From: Sandaracinaceae bacterium | GTDB lineage: Bacteria; Myxococcota_A; Polyangia; Polyangiales; Houyiibacteriaceae | Reading direction: 5' to 3' | NCBI GenBank assembly: GCA_020633055.1 | Contig: JACKEJ010000007.1 | Location: 1-64,000, forward strand | Length of the DNA: 64,000 nucleotides | Part shown: in pieces, positions 50,603 to 58,513 of the stretch | How the letters are laid out: each line of letters opens with the position of its first letter | Position numbering within the stretch: position 1 is the stretch's first letter | Translations under genes and position numbers: made by a program | The notes under the pieces: generated by a model | Seen by the model: only the letters and a program-made list of their open reading frames with translations | Databases searched by the model: none | What the model was told of the DNA's origin: nothing

Positions 50603-51667
50603 TCAGCGCACACAGCGCGCGCTCTTGGCGGAAGTATCGGCCGCGATCTCGGTGCGGCCGTTGAACGAGGTGAGGCTGAAGCCCTGGTCGAAGCCCGGGA
50701 CGTAGGGGGTGCGGCTCCAGTAGCTGGTGCCGATGGGCTGCGGGAAGGCGCTCGTGTCGATCGCGGGATTCGCCCTGGTCGGGTCCACGAGCGACTCGAG
50801 CTCGCTCTTCTCGGGGAGCCGGAAGCCTCCTCCCGCGATGGACAGCCCCTGGCATCGAACCACGGCCTCGGCCTGTGTGTAGGTGCCCGAGGGGGGCAGA
50901 CGCTCCCACTCGAGGCTCGTGACCAGGTCGAGCACGGTGTCGTCGGCCGTCCCCAGCACGCCATCGCTGCCGCTGCGCACCTCGAAGCGTCCGCTCCTCG
51001 TGAGCGCGTCATCCGTCACGTCCCACGTAGGGAGCTGACCCTGGCACACGTAGGTCGGCACCCGCGGCACGCATTCGAACGAGTACGGCGTGCTCGTGGC
51101 CGGCCACGTCCCCGCGCAGACGGTCGCGCCGTCGCAGGGGTCGAGCGCGCAGGTCATGCCATCCCCCACATAGCCTGCCTCACAGATGCACTCCGCGGCC
51201 GCCCCTACCTGGTTGACGCACGTCGCGTGGAGATCACAGCCCGCCGTGCCGTCCGTGCACTCGTCGATGTCGGCGCACGTGGGCGCCGCACCGACGCGGT
51301 TGGTGCACGCGTAGAAGGCGGCGCTCCCGCACCCGCCGTTGTCGCTCGCGCACTCGTCGACGTCTACGCAGCCGGTGACGCCGGAGCCGGAGTACCCCTC
51401 CGGACAGGGGCCGCAGTCGACGGTGCCTCCGCCCATGGAGCACGCCACGAGCGGGTCGCACCCCCCGTTGTCGACGGCGCACGACGTCCCCAGCTCGAAG
51501 CTCGGGCCCTGGTCCATCGTCGAGTCGGGGCCTTGGTCGACTCCAATCCCGGGACCAGGGTCTGACCCGCAGCCGCCGAGGAGCGCGGCGAGGGCGAAGC
51601 AACTGGCGGCAGCGGTGACGAGCACCCTGTCGGGGAGTACGAGTGGCGAGGGGGGACGACTGTGCAC
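50603..51667 (-). CDS. Lipoprotein with EGF-like modules and a C-terminal DUF1566 domain
   Basis: The signal and lipobox are FALAALLGGCGSD, followed by a Pro/Gly/Asp linker. Cys-rich EGF-like modules follow: CAVDNGGCDPLVACSMGG, DVDECASDNGGCGSAAFYAC, DIDECTDGTAGCDLHATCVN. The 'D-DEC' starts are the calcium-binding EGF consensus. The C-terminal 150 residues are DUF1566: DLVTSLEWERLPPSGTYTQA, GGGFRLPEKSELESLVDPTR, GTSYWSRTPYVPGFDQ, SARCVR. It is likely displayed on the cell surface with calcium-stabilised EGF modules. It is the upstream partner of the 155-residue DUF1566 gene. Confidence 0.82.
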   Translation of the reverse strand: MHSRPPSPLVLPDRVLVTAAASCFALAALLGGCGSDPGPGIGVDQGPDSTMDQGPSFELGTSCAVDNGGCDPLVACSMGGGTVDCGPCPEGYSGSGVTGCVDVDECASDNGGCGSAAFYACTNRVGAAPTCADIDECTDGTAGCDLHATCVNQVGAAAECICEAGYVGDGMTCALDPCDGATVCAGTWPATSTPYSFECVPRVPTYVCQGQLPTWDVTDDALTRSGRFEVRSGSDGVLGTADDTVLDLVTSLEWERLPPSGTYTQAEAVVRCQGLSIAGGGFRLPEKSELESLVDPTRANPAIDTSAFPQPIGTSYWSRTPYVPGFDQGFSLTSFNGRTEIAADTSAKSARCVR

Positions 51668-51739
51668 ACCCGGAGGCTAGGAGGGCCGCACCGCGCCGGT
51701 ATTGAACGAATCGAAAGGACGGTCACGCCTCCCGGGGGC

Positions 51740-52573
51740 TCAGGCGAGGTTGTTGTGCACCTCACGCACCGCTTCCGTCGCGACGCGCTCCAGGAACGCG
51801 GTCGGGGTCGCGCCGCACAACGCGCGGAACTCTCGGATGAAGTGCGACTGATCCGCGAACCCGTGGATCCGCGACAGATACTCGAGGTCGGGGGTGTCGA
51901 AGAAGGACTCGAGCACCTGCTCCATGCGACGCACGCGAAGGAACCGCTTCGGAGGGAGCCCGACGTTCGCGTGGAAGGCGTTTCGGAGCGCCACGGTCGA
52001 GACGCTGAGCGCCGCAGCGAGCGCGGAGACGACGAGGTCCCGAGGCCCCTCCTCGATCAACGTCATCGCCCTCCCGAATAGCTCGGTCCCTCTGGGCGTC
52101 AGGGGTCCGCGCGCGATCAGCGCTTCGAGCACTGCGGTCGCGCGCAGGACGAGCGCCTCCTCCTCCTCCTCCTCCTCCTCCTCCTCCTCCTGCTCTCCCA
52201 CCTCGGGGGCCTTCCGGTCGTCGCCAACCAAGTGCTCCGAGAGATCGCGCGTCGCGTCGACGAGCGTCGCACCGCCGAGGAGCCGGGGCAGTGCGCCCGG
52301 GCGCAGCCGAACGGCCACGCCGCGCACGCGCACCGGGGCGTCCGCGAAATAGGTCGGCCGCGTCATCGGACCAACCGCCATCAGGCGGTAGCCTGGGAGC
52401 CGCTCGCCGCCTTCGAGCTGCATGTCGAAGACGTCACCAGCCTGAAGCATGAGGAAGCCGTTGGTCCACGCGGGGATGGGAGGAGCTTCCCGCGGCACGT
52501 CGACGGCTTGGACGAAGATACGATCCGCGTAGGCGGCGACCGAATGGGGAGGGGGTCGTTGTGAGCTCTGCAT
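51740..52573 (-). CDS. AraC-family transcriptional regulator with a poly-Glu tract
   Basis: From the ATG at 52573 (MQSSQRPPPHSVAAYADRIF) the protein has an N-terminal DUF6597-like ligand domain (FLMLQAGDVFDMQLEGGERL, MAVGPMTRPTYFADAPV). The C-terminal AraC helix-turn-helix pair runs from SALAAALSVSTVALRNAFHA to YLSRIHGFADQSHFIREFRA, ending ALCGATPTAFLERV. Between the two domains is a run of 11 Glu encoded by a CTC triplet repeat (52157-52189). A frame extension upstream to 52744 lacks conserved sequence. It is divergent from the FHA gene over 169 bases. Confidence 0.82.
   Translation of the reverse strand: MQSSQRPPPHSVAAYADRIFVQAVDVPREAPPIPAWTNGFLMLQAGDVFDMQLEGGERLPGYRLMAVGPMTRPTYFADAPVRVRGVAVRLRPGALPRLLGGATLVDATRDLSEHLVGDDRKAPEVGEQEEEEEEEEEEEALVLRATAVLEALIARGPLTPRGTELFGRAMTLIEEGPRDLVVSALAAALSVSTVALRNAFHANVGLPPKRFLRVRRMEQVLESFFDTPDLEYLSRIHGFADQSHFIREFRALCGATPTAFLERVATEAVREVHNNLA
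52157..52189. repeat. Trinucleotide (CTC)11 microsatellite inside the AraC gene
   Basis: Eleven perfect CTC units on the + strand encode 11 Glu in the linker of the AraC regulator. Slippage by whole units keeps the frame. Confidence 0.95.
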
Positions 52574-52742
52574 CGTCGAGAACCGCGCCGCCCGCGCCCA
52601 GAGGAGGTCACACGCGCGAGCGCACGCCCGGTACGGCGGAGGGAGTGTCGAGAACGCGGCCCCGAATCGCAAGGATGCCGGTCGAGAGCGTTTCCTCCGG
52701 CGGGCGCAGGCGCGCGGGGCAGTTCTGCTAGGATTCGCTCCC

Positions 52743-53933
52743 ATGAGCTTCTTGCGAAGGGTCTTCGATGCGACCTACCGCCGCGCCCGCCGGGCGGAAG
52801 GGCGAGGCGAGTACCGGGAGGCGGCCGAGCTCTACGCCGAGGCAGGGGCGGACGAGGAGGCCGGGGAGGCGTGGCTGTTCCATGCGGCGCGCCAGCAGGA
52901 GGTGGAGGCGCGCGTCGCGGCGTATCGTGACGCGCTGCGGTGGTTCCCGGCTGGCACCGAGCGAGCGCGCGAGATCGCGGGACACATGGGGATGGCGCGC
53001 CTCGAAGACGCGCAGCGGCGTGGCGTCCACACGGCCGAGGACCGCCAGCGCCTGGAGCAGGCGGCCGCCCACCTGGAGGAGGCCCAGCGCCCGGCCTACG
53101 CCGCGACCGCGTTCGAGCTGCTGGGCTACCGCGACGACGCCATCCGGTGCCTCGAGGCGGCGGGCGAGATCGAGCGGCTGGAGGCGCTGCTGGAGACCGC
53201 GGCGCGCGAGGGGCAGGCCGAGCGGGAGCGGCGCGCGGCGGTGCGCGACTACGAAGTGGCGATGGTCGTCGGACAACGACGCGAGGCCATGCGCGCGCTC
53301 CAGCGCGGCGTGGCGGCCGCGCGGACAGGGCAGGGCGACGTCGCGGACACCGCCGCGGACGCGGAGGTCCGGGACCTGGTCCGGCGCCTGGAAGCGCGAC
53401 GTACCGCCCCCACGCGCTGCGCGCTGCGTGTCGCGAACACGGCGGTGAGCCTGCTCGGCGCGCTCCCCGTGACCATCGGTCGCGAAGGGGACGTGACGGT
53501 GCGGGGCACGGGCGTGTCCCGCGCGCACTGCCGCCTCAGCCTCGACGCGCGCGGCGTGGTGCTGGAGGACCTCGGCAGTCGCAACGGCACGTTGGTCAGC
53601 GGCGTCCCGCTGGGCGCGCCCCTCTCGCTCTCGGGCCCGAGCGACGCAGGGCTGGGCGACGACGTACGGGTGCGCGTCGAGCCAGGGGCAGCGCACGTCG
53701 TCGTGCGCGTGCTGTCTGGGCTGGACGCTGGGACTGCGGCCCTCGCAGGGGTGGGCGCCCTCGAACTCCCTGGCGTGGCGGCGAGCGTGACCTTCGAGGA
53801 GGGCTATCCCGTGCTGCGCGGCGCACCGGGGGGCCAAGTTCTGCTGGACGGACAGCGCTGCGTGGCGCCCGTCGACCTGCTCGTCGGCGATCGGCTCTCC
53901 ATCGACGGCGTGCCCGTCGAGGTGGTGTCGTGA
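52743..53933 (+). CDS. FHA-domain protein with helical repeats
   Basis: The first 220 residues (MSFLRRVFDATYRRARRAEG) are TPR/SEL1-like helices (AAELYAEAGADEEAGEAWLF, AYAATAFELLGYRDDAIRCL). The FHA domain runs from about residue 235 to 300: TIGREG (Gly246-Arg247), GVSRAHCRLSL (Ser259, Arg260, His262) and DLGSRNGTLVSG (Asn281). These are the conserved phosphothreonine-binding residues. A second FHA-like fold may follow (GGQVLLDGQRCVAPVDLLVG). Its last bases overlap the kinase start (GTGA at 53930-53933), so kinase and FHA protein are made together. It probably recognises phosphothreonine produced by that kinase. Confidence 0.88.
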   Translation: MSFLRRVFDATYRRARRAEGRGEYREAAELYAEAGADEEAGEAWLFHAARQQEVEARVAAYRDALRWFPAGTERAREIAGHMGMARLEDAQRRGVHTAEDRQRLEQAAAHLEEAQRPAYAATAFELLGYRDDAIRCLEAAGEIERLEALLETAAREGQAERERRAAVRDYEVAMVVGQRREAMRALQRGVAAARTGQGDVADTAADAEVRDLVRRLEARRTAPTRCALRVANTAVSLLGALPVTIGREGDVTVRGTGVSRAHCRLSLDARGVVLEDLGSRNGTLVSGVPLGAPLSLSGPSDAGLGDDVRVRVEPGAAHVVVRVLSGLDAGTAALAGVGALELPGVAASVTFEEGYPVLRGAPGGQVLLDGQRCVAPVDLLVGDRLSIDGVPVEVVS

Positions 53934-55276
53934 GCTTCTGGCAGCGTGTGCGCCAAGCGCTGCGTGGCGAAGGCGTCGGGGATGAACCGCCTGCGGGCGC
54001 GGAGCCGTCCGGTCCACAGGCGGAAGTCGAGGCCGGCGGCGGGTACGCTGCCCATCACGCCGCGGCGCAACCTGCGTCCAGCGGCGCGGGCACGCGCCCT
54101 GGACGGGCGGGGGCGGTCGTCCCGGCCGGGCCCGAGGACGTCCTGCGGGGCATGAACAACCATCCGGCTTCGTTCGACGAGGGGGCCGCCGTCACCGCGC
54201 TCGAGCGGCTCGAGGCGGAGGGGCGCGCAGGCAGCGCGCTCAGCCTCGCCGCGGCGCTGCTGCTCCACGGCGTCCAGGCGCCCCGGCTGCGCCTCGCCAT
54301 GGCGGAGGTCTACTGCGCGCGCGCACAGGACGCCGAGGCGCTGGACGTCCTCGCGCCCCTCGTGTCGGACGCGTCGTTCGACGCGCTGGCAGCGCAGCTC
54401 ACCGCCGAGATCCACGAGCGTCGTGGTCGGAACGCGGAGGCGCGGCAGCTCTACGAGGCCATCCTCGCCCGTGACGTGGGTCACGCCCGCGCGTCATCCA
54501 AGCTGGAGCGCCTCGTCGAGCGCGAGCGGGCGGCGGCTACGGGAGGGGCCACGCTCGCGGCGGAGGGAGCTCTCTCGCAGGGGCGCTACCGTATCGAGCA
54601 GGAGCTCGGGCGGGGCGGCGCCGGCACGGTGTTCCTCGCGCGTGACACGCGCCTCGACCGTCGCGTCGCGCTCAAGGTCTATCACCGGCAGGGGCGCGCC
54701 GAGTGGGAGCGCCTCCTGGTGGAGGTGCGCACCCCCGCACGCATCGAGCACCCGCTCGTCTGTCGCGTCTTGGACCTCGACGCCCAGCTGTTCGCCGTCG
54801 CGCTCGAGTACCTCCCCTCGGGCTCGGTCCGCACGCTGATCGACCGCGGCGGCTACGACCTGCCGCGCGCGCTCGCGCTGCTGCACAGCGCGGCGGTGGG
54901 GCTCGCTGCGGTGCACGCCGCGGGGTTCGTGCACCGCGACGTGAAGCCCAGCAACCTGCTCCTGCGGGACGACGGGCGCGTCGTCCTCACCGACTTCGGA
55001 ATCGCGCTGCCCATCGGCGCTGCGCCCAGCGGGGCGGCCGCGGAGGGCACTCGGCAGTACATGCCGCCCGAGCAGCTCGCGGCTGCGCCCGCGCAGCCTG
55101 CGGCGGACGTGTTCGCGTGGGGGCGGGCCGCGGCGGAGCTGCTCGCGCCCGCGCAAGGGAGCGTGCCCAAGCCGCTCGCGTCCCTCCTCGCGGCCACGCT
55201 GCGCGAGAGCCCTGCGGCGCGACCGTCACTGGCGCAGGTGATGGCCGGACTCGAGGACGCCTTGCCCCGGGGGTGA
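53930..55276 (+). CDS. Hanks-type Ser/Thr protein kinase with an N-terminal helical domain
   Basis: The GTG start overlaps the stop of the FHA gene. Residues 1-215 are an Ala-rich linker and TPR-like repeats (AEVYCARAQDAEALDVLAPL, AEARQLYEAILARDVGHARA). The kinase domain follows: ELGRGGAGTVFLARD (Gly loop), RVALKVYHR (ATP Lys249), FVHRDVKPSNLLL (Asp near 336), VVLTDFGIALP (DFG at about 355) and GTRQYMPPEQL (APE variant). All catalytic residues are present. There is no transmembrane helix, so it is a cytoplasmic kinase. The FHA partner suggests a local phospho-signalling pair. Confidence 0.9.
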   Translation: MSFWQRVRQALRGEGVGDEPPAGAEPSGPQAEVEAGGGYAAHHAAAQPASSGAGTRPGRAGAVVPAGPEDVLRGMNNHPASFDEGAAVTALERLEAEGRAGSALSLAAALLLHGVQAPRLRLAMAEVYCARAQDAEALDVLAPLVSDASFDALAAQLTAEIHERRGRNAEARQLYEAILARDVGHARASSKLERLVERERAAATGGATLAAEGALSQGRYRIEQELGRGGAGTVFLARDTRLDRRVALKVYHRQGRAEWERLLVEVRTPARIEHPLVCRVLDLDAQLFAVALEYLPSGSVRTLIDRGGYDLPRALALLHSAAVGLAAVHAAGFVHRDVKPSNLLLRDDGRVVLTDFGIALPIGAAPSGAAAEGTRQYMPPEQLAAAPAQPAADVFAWGRAAAELLAPAQGSVPKPLASLLAATLRESPAARPSLAQVMAGLEDALPRG

Positions 55277-55355
55277 GTTGGGTCAGTTGGGGGGCACACG
55301 TCGCTTCGCGCGGGGCCAGCTTGCCCGGAGGGCGGGCTCGGGGTAGTTCCTGCGC

Positions 55356-56246
55356 GTGGCAAAAAAGGGCAAGAAGCTAGAAGCAGGCAGCGAGCGCGTC
55401 GATCCGAACGAGGCGCTCCGACAGGTCGAGACCCCGCGCGCCAACTGGCGGGTGATCGGCATGATCCTGGTGGGCTTCGCCGTGCTCTGGCTGCTGGCCT
55501 TCATGGCCATGCCCATGGTGGGGTACGTCGGCATCGGCATCGTGAGCGTGCTGACGGCCGCTGCCGTGGGGTTCGGGCTCTACATCTGGAACATGACACG
55601 CCGCTCGTCGGCCATCGTGGACATCATGAAGGGCGCCACGGACGCCGAGGGTCGCGCCAGCGCGCTGGCCGCCCTGGCTGCGCAGTCGCCCGAGGGCAAG
55701 GACGCCATGAACGTCCTCGCTCAGGCGCAGCTGTTGGCGCAGGACGACCCCGCGGCGGCCATCGCGAAGCTCGAGTCGATCGACATCGAGAAGTCGCCCG
55801 CCATCCTGCGCAACGACATCCGCGCGCAGCTGGCGCTGATGTACCTGCTCACCGGCAAGCCCAAGAACGCGCTGGACCTGGCCCGCGACATCAAGCCCGA
55901 GGCCCAGCAGCAGGCCAAGCAGAAGGCGCTCTACGCCGCCGTGCGGGCCGAGAGCTTCGCGCGAAACGGGCGCCCGGACGACGCCCGCACGGCGCTCGAG
56001 GGTCTGAACGAAGCCGATCCCGAGCTGGCCGAGGTGCGGCCGCTGTTGCTACGCGCGCAGGTCTACACCTTCTTCGGGCTGAAGAAGCGCGGCCTCGCCG
56101 CAGAGGCCATGGAGCGCCTCGTGCTGGTCGAGCCCAACATCGTGATGGCCATGGCCACCAAGGGTCACCCCGAGATGAAGCAGCTGGCCATCGCGACCCT
56201 GCAGCGCGCGGGCATGGTGCCCAAGCAGCGCGTCAGGATGCGCTAG
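55356..56246 (+). CDS. Membrane-anchored TPR-like protein
   Basis: The GTG at 55356 gives a basic N-terminus (MAKKGKKLEAGSERVDPNEA), two transmembrane helices (VIGMILVGFAVLWLLAFMAM and GYVGIGIVSVLTAAAVGFGL) and a helical cytoplasmic part. That part has repeat units (NVLAQAQLLAQDDPAAAIAK, RNDIRAQLALMYLLTGKPKN, ARTALEGLNEADPELAEVRP). It could be a scaffold. It follows the kinase gene by 79 bases, and prmC follows two bases after its stop, so it belongs to the same run. The function is unknown. Confidence 0.72.
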   Translation: MAKKGKKLEAGSERVDPNEALRQVETPRANWRVIGMILVGFAVLWLLAFMAMPMVGYVGIGIVSVLTAAAVGFGLYIWNMTRRSSAIVDIMKGATDAEGRASALAALAAQSPEGKDAMNVLAQAQLLAQDDPAAAIAKLESIDIEKSPAILRNDIRAQLALMYLLTGKPKNALDLARDIKPEAQQQAKQKALYAAVRAESFARNGRPDDARTALEGLNEADPELAEVRPLLLRAQVYTFFGLKKRGLAAEAMERLVLVEPNIVMAMATKGHPEMKQLAIATLQRAGMVPKQRVRMR

Positions 56247-56247
56247 C

Positions 56248-57120
56248 TTGTCCGCGGACACCTGGACCATCCAGCAGCTGCTGACGTGGTGCACCGAGGA
56301 CTTCCGCAAGCGGGGCCTCGACAGCCCGCGGCTGGACGCCGAGCTGCTGGTCGCGCACGCGCTAGGCGTCGACCGCGTGCGGCTGTACCTGGACTTCGAG
56401 CGGCCGCTGGACGCGGAAGAGCGCAAGCTGGTGCGTGAGCTCGTAGAGCGTCGCCGCCGACGCGAGCCGGTGGCGTACATCCTGGGGGAGCGCGCGTTCT
56501 ACGGGCGGATGTTCCGCGTCCGCCCCGACGTGCTCATCCCCCGGCCCGACTCGGAGACGCTGATCGAGCGGGCGCTCGCGCTGCTGCCTGCCGACGCAGC
56601 CACCCACGTGCTGGACGTGGGCGCGGGCAGCGGCTGCCTCGGTCTGACCCTCGCTGCCGAGCGCCCCGCGCTGCAGGTCACGCTCGCCGACATCTCCCCG
56701 AGCGCCCTCGAGGTGACCCGGGACAACGCGGAGCAGCTGGCTGTGACCGAGAGGGTGAACCTCGTGCGCTCCGACCTGTTCGCGTCGGTGCCCGTGCCGG
56801 ACGGGGGCTTCCGGCTCATCGTCTCGAACCCGCCGTACATCCCGTCGGCCGACGTGGACGCGCTGATGCCCGACGTGCTCCGGTTCGAGCCGCGCCTGGC
56901 CCTGGACGGAGGGCGCGATGGACTCGATCTCGTCCGCCGGCTGGCGCAGGGGGCACGCGAGCGTCTGCAGCCAGAAGGCGCGCTGCTGATCGAGATCGGC
57001 GTGGGTCAGGCAGAGGACGGGATGGCGCTGCTGCGCGAGGCGGGCTTCGTCGGGGTGGTCACGCACCGCGACCTCGGGCGGATTCCACGCGTCATCGAGG
57101 GGCGTCGCGCCGCAGCGTGA
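56248..57120 (+). CDS. prmC: Peptide chain release factor N5-glutamine methyltransferase PrmC
   Basis: The 290-residue protein starts from a TTG immediately after the previous stop. It has the HemK N-terminal helical domain (TIQQLLTWCTEDFRKRGLDS, DAELLVAHALGVDR), motif I VLDVGAGSGCLGLTLA and the substrate-binding NPPY (Asn194-Tyr197, in IVSNPPYIPS). PrmC methylates the GGQ glutamine of release factors RF1 and RF2 in the cytoplasm. It is often next to prfA; here it follows a TPR protein, and prfA is not in the window. Confidence 0.93.
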   Translation: MSADTWTIQQLLTWCTEDFRKRGLDSPRLDAELLVAHALGVDRVRLYLDFERPLDAEERKLVRELVERRRRREPVAYILGERAFYGRMFRVRPDVLIPRPDSETLIERALALLPADAATHVLDVGAGSGCLGLTLAAERPALQVTLADISPSALEVTRDNAEQLAVTERVNLVRSDLFASVPVPDGGFRLIVSNPPYIPSADVDALMPDVLRFEPRLALDGGRDGLDLVRRLAQGARERLQPEGALLIEIGVGQAEDGMALLREAGFVGVVTHRDLGRIPRVIEGRRAAA

Positions 57121-57199
57121 CGGCTGCCACTGGCAGCAAAGTTGATTCACGCGGCCAGCGGGGCCCACCATCCTAGAGTCCCGTACGTCGGGCCTCGTC

Positions 57200-58513
57200 A
57201 TGACCCTTCCGTCGCGCACATCCGAAGGCTCTTCGTCGGTGTCGCCGGGCCGTCTCGGTCGGCCCCGGGCATCGGAGCACGCTGCACGAGCCAAGACTCG
57301 TGTCGCGCGCCTGCCCGTGCTGTGCGCGTTGCTGTGCGCGTTGCTGTGCGCGTGGGCGGCAGCTGCGCGTGCGTCCGGCGGCGAAGACCGCAGCAGCGCC
57401 GCGCAGGGGGCTGACGCTGCTCAGGCTGCCTCTGCGACCGACACCACCGGGGACAGCGCGGTCGCGCATCGTCCCCGCGGCGAGCTCAGCGCCCAGGGCC
57501 GCGCGGCGCGGGGCATCTACCTGAACGCGCGGACCATGCGCAGGACCAGCGTGCGAAGCCTGGTGTCCCGGCTCGAGCGGATGCAGTTCGACGCGGTCGT
57601 CATCGACGTGAAGGACAGCTCGGGCAACCTCTCCGTGGACACCCGCGTGCCGGAGTACCGGCAGGCCGTGAACCGCCGGCTGCGCATCCGCCAGCTGCGC
57701 GAGAAGCTCGCCGAGCTGAAGCACGCGGGCATCTACACCATCGCGCGCGTGGCGTGCTTCGCGGACGATCGGCTCGCCCGCCGCATGCCGGAGCTGGCCG
57801 TGCGCCACCAGCACTCGCAAAGGCCGTGGGTGTCCGGGGGCACGGGCGGCGCGTGGCTCGACCCTCACAACCCCCGCAACCATCAGCTCTTGCTGGCGCT
57901 CGCGCTCGAGGTGCAGGCGCTGGGCTTCGACGAGCTGCAGCTCGACTACGTGCGCTTCCCAGTGGACGGCGCGACCGAGTGGGCCACCTTCCCGGCGGAG
58001 GGGGAGGGCACGCGCGTGGACGCGCTGGTGAGCCTCTTGCGCACGCTCGACGCGGGCCTCGACATCCCCATCGGCGTAGACGTCTTCGGGTTGACGGCCT
58101 ACCGCGAGGGCGACCCCAGCGGGCTGGGCCAGGACCTCGAGCGTTGGGCGGAGCACGTGGAGGTCATCAGCCCCATGCTGTACGTCAACGCCATGCGCGA
58201 CTGGCAGGTGGGGCAGCGCAACCGCACGCAGTACCTGGTGCAGAACGGCGTGTCCGCGTTGCGCCGCCGGGTGGGCGACGGGGTCGTCATCCGCCCTTAT
58301 CTGCAGGCCTTCTCCACCGGGGCCGACGAGTTCAACCCACGCTTCTTCGCGGCCCAGATCCGGGGCGCCGAGCGCGGCGGCGGCGACGGCTTCCTGTTCT
58401 GGCACACGGCCAGCCGCTACCAGATGCTGGAGAGCGCCGCGCGTCGACTACGGGGCATGTACCCCTTCGCGCGCGCCATGCGCGATCACTCGCGCAGCAG
58501 CACGTCGCAGTAG
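57200..58513 (+). CDS. Exported putative glycoside hydrolase, DUF4015 family
   Basis: The 437-residue product has a signal-like hydrophobic region (VLCALLCALLCAWAAAARA), an Ala/Asp linker, and then a TIM-barrel domain. Landmarks are RGIYLNARTMRRTSVRSLVS, FDAVVIDVKDSSGNLSVDTR, FDELQLDYVRFPVDGATEWA, IPIGVDVFGLTAYREGD and EVISPMLYVNAMRDW. The conserved 'DVKD--G', 'LDYVRFP' and 'SPM-YP'-like blocks are DUF4015 hallmarks. The catalytic Asp and Glu are probably those in VKD and FD/LDY, but this is not certain. It overlaps the convergent sulfotransferase gene by 28 bases at the 3' end. Confidence 0.82.
   Translation: MTLPSRTSEGSSSVSPGRLGRPRASEHAARAKTRVARLPVLCALLCALLCAWAAAARASGGEDRSSAAQGADAAQAASATDTTGDSAVAHRPRGELSAQGRAARGIYLNARTMRRTSVRSLVSRLERMQFDAVVIDVKDSSGNLSVDTRVPEYRQAVNRRLRIRQLREKLAELKHAGIYTIARVACFADDRLARRMPELAVRHQHSQRPWVSGGTGGAWLDPHNPRNHQLLLALALEVQALGFDELQLDYVRFPVDGATEWATFPAEGEGTRVDALVSLLRTLDAGLDIPIGVDVFGLTAYREGDPSGLGQDLERWAEHVEVISPMLYVNAMRDWQVGQRNRTQYLVQNGVSALRRRVGDGVVIRPYLQAFSTGADEFNPRFFAAQIRGAERGGGDGFLFWHTASRYQMLESAARRLRGMYPFARAMRDHSRSSTSQ
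57319..57352. repeat. 12-bp tandem repeat in a signal-peptide region
   Basis: Nearly three copies of GCTGTGCGCGTT encode the repeated Leu-Cys-Ala-Leu of the signal helix of the DUF4015 gene. A gain or loss of one unit keeps the frame and changes the length of the hydrophobic core. Confidence 0.85.
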
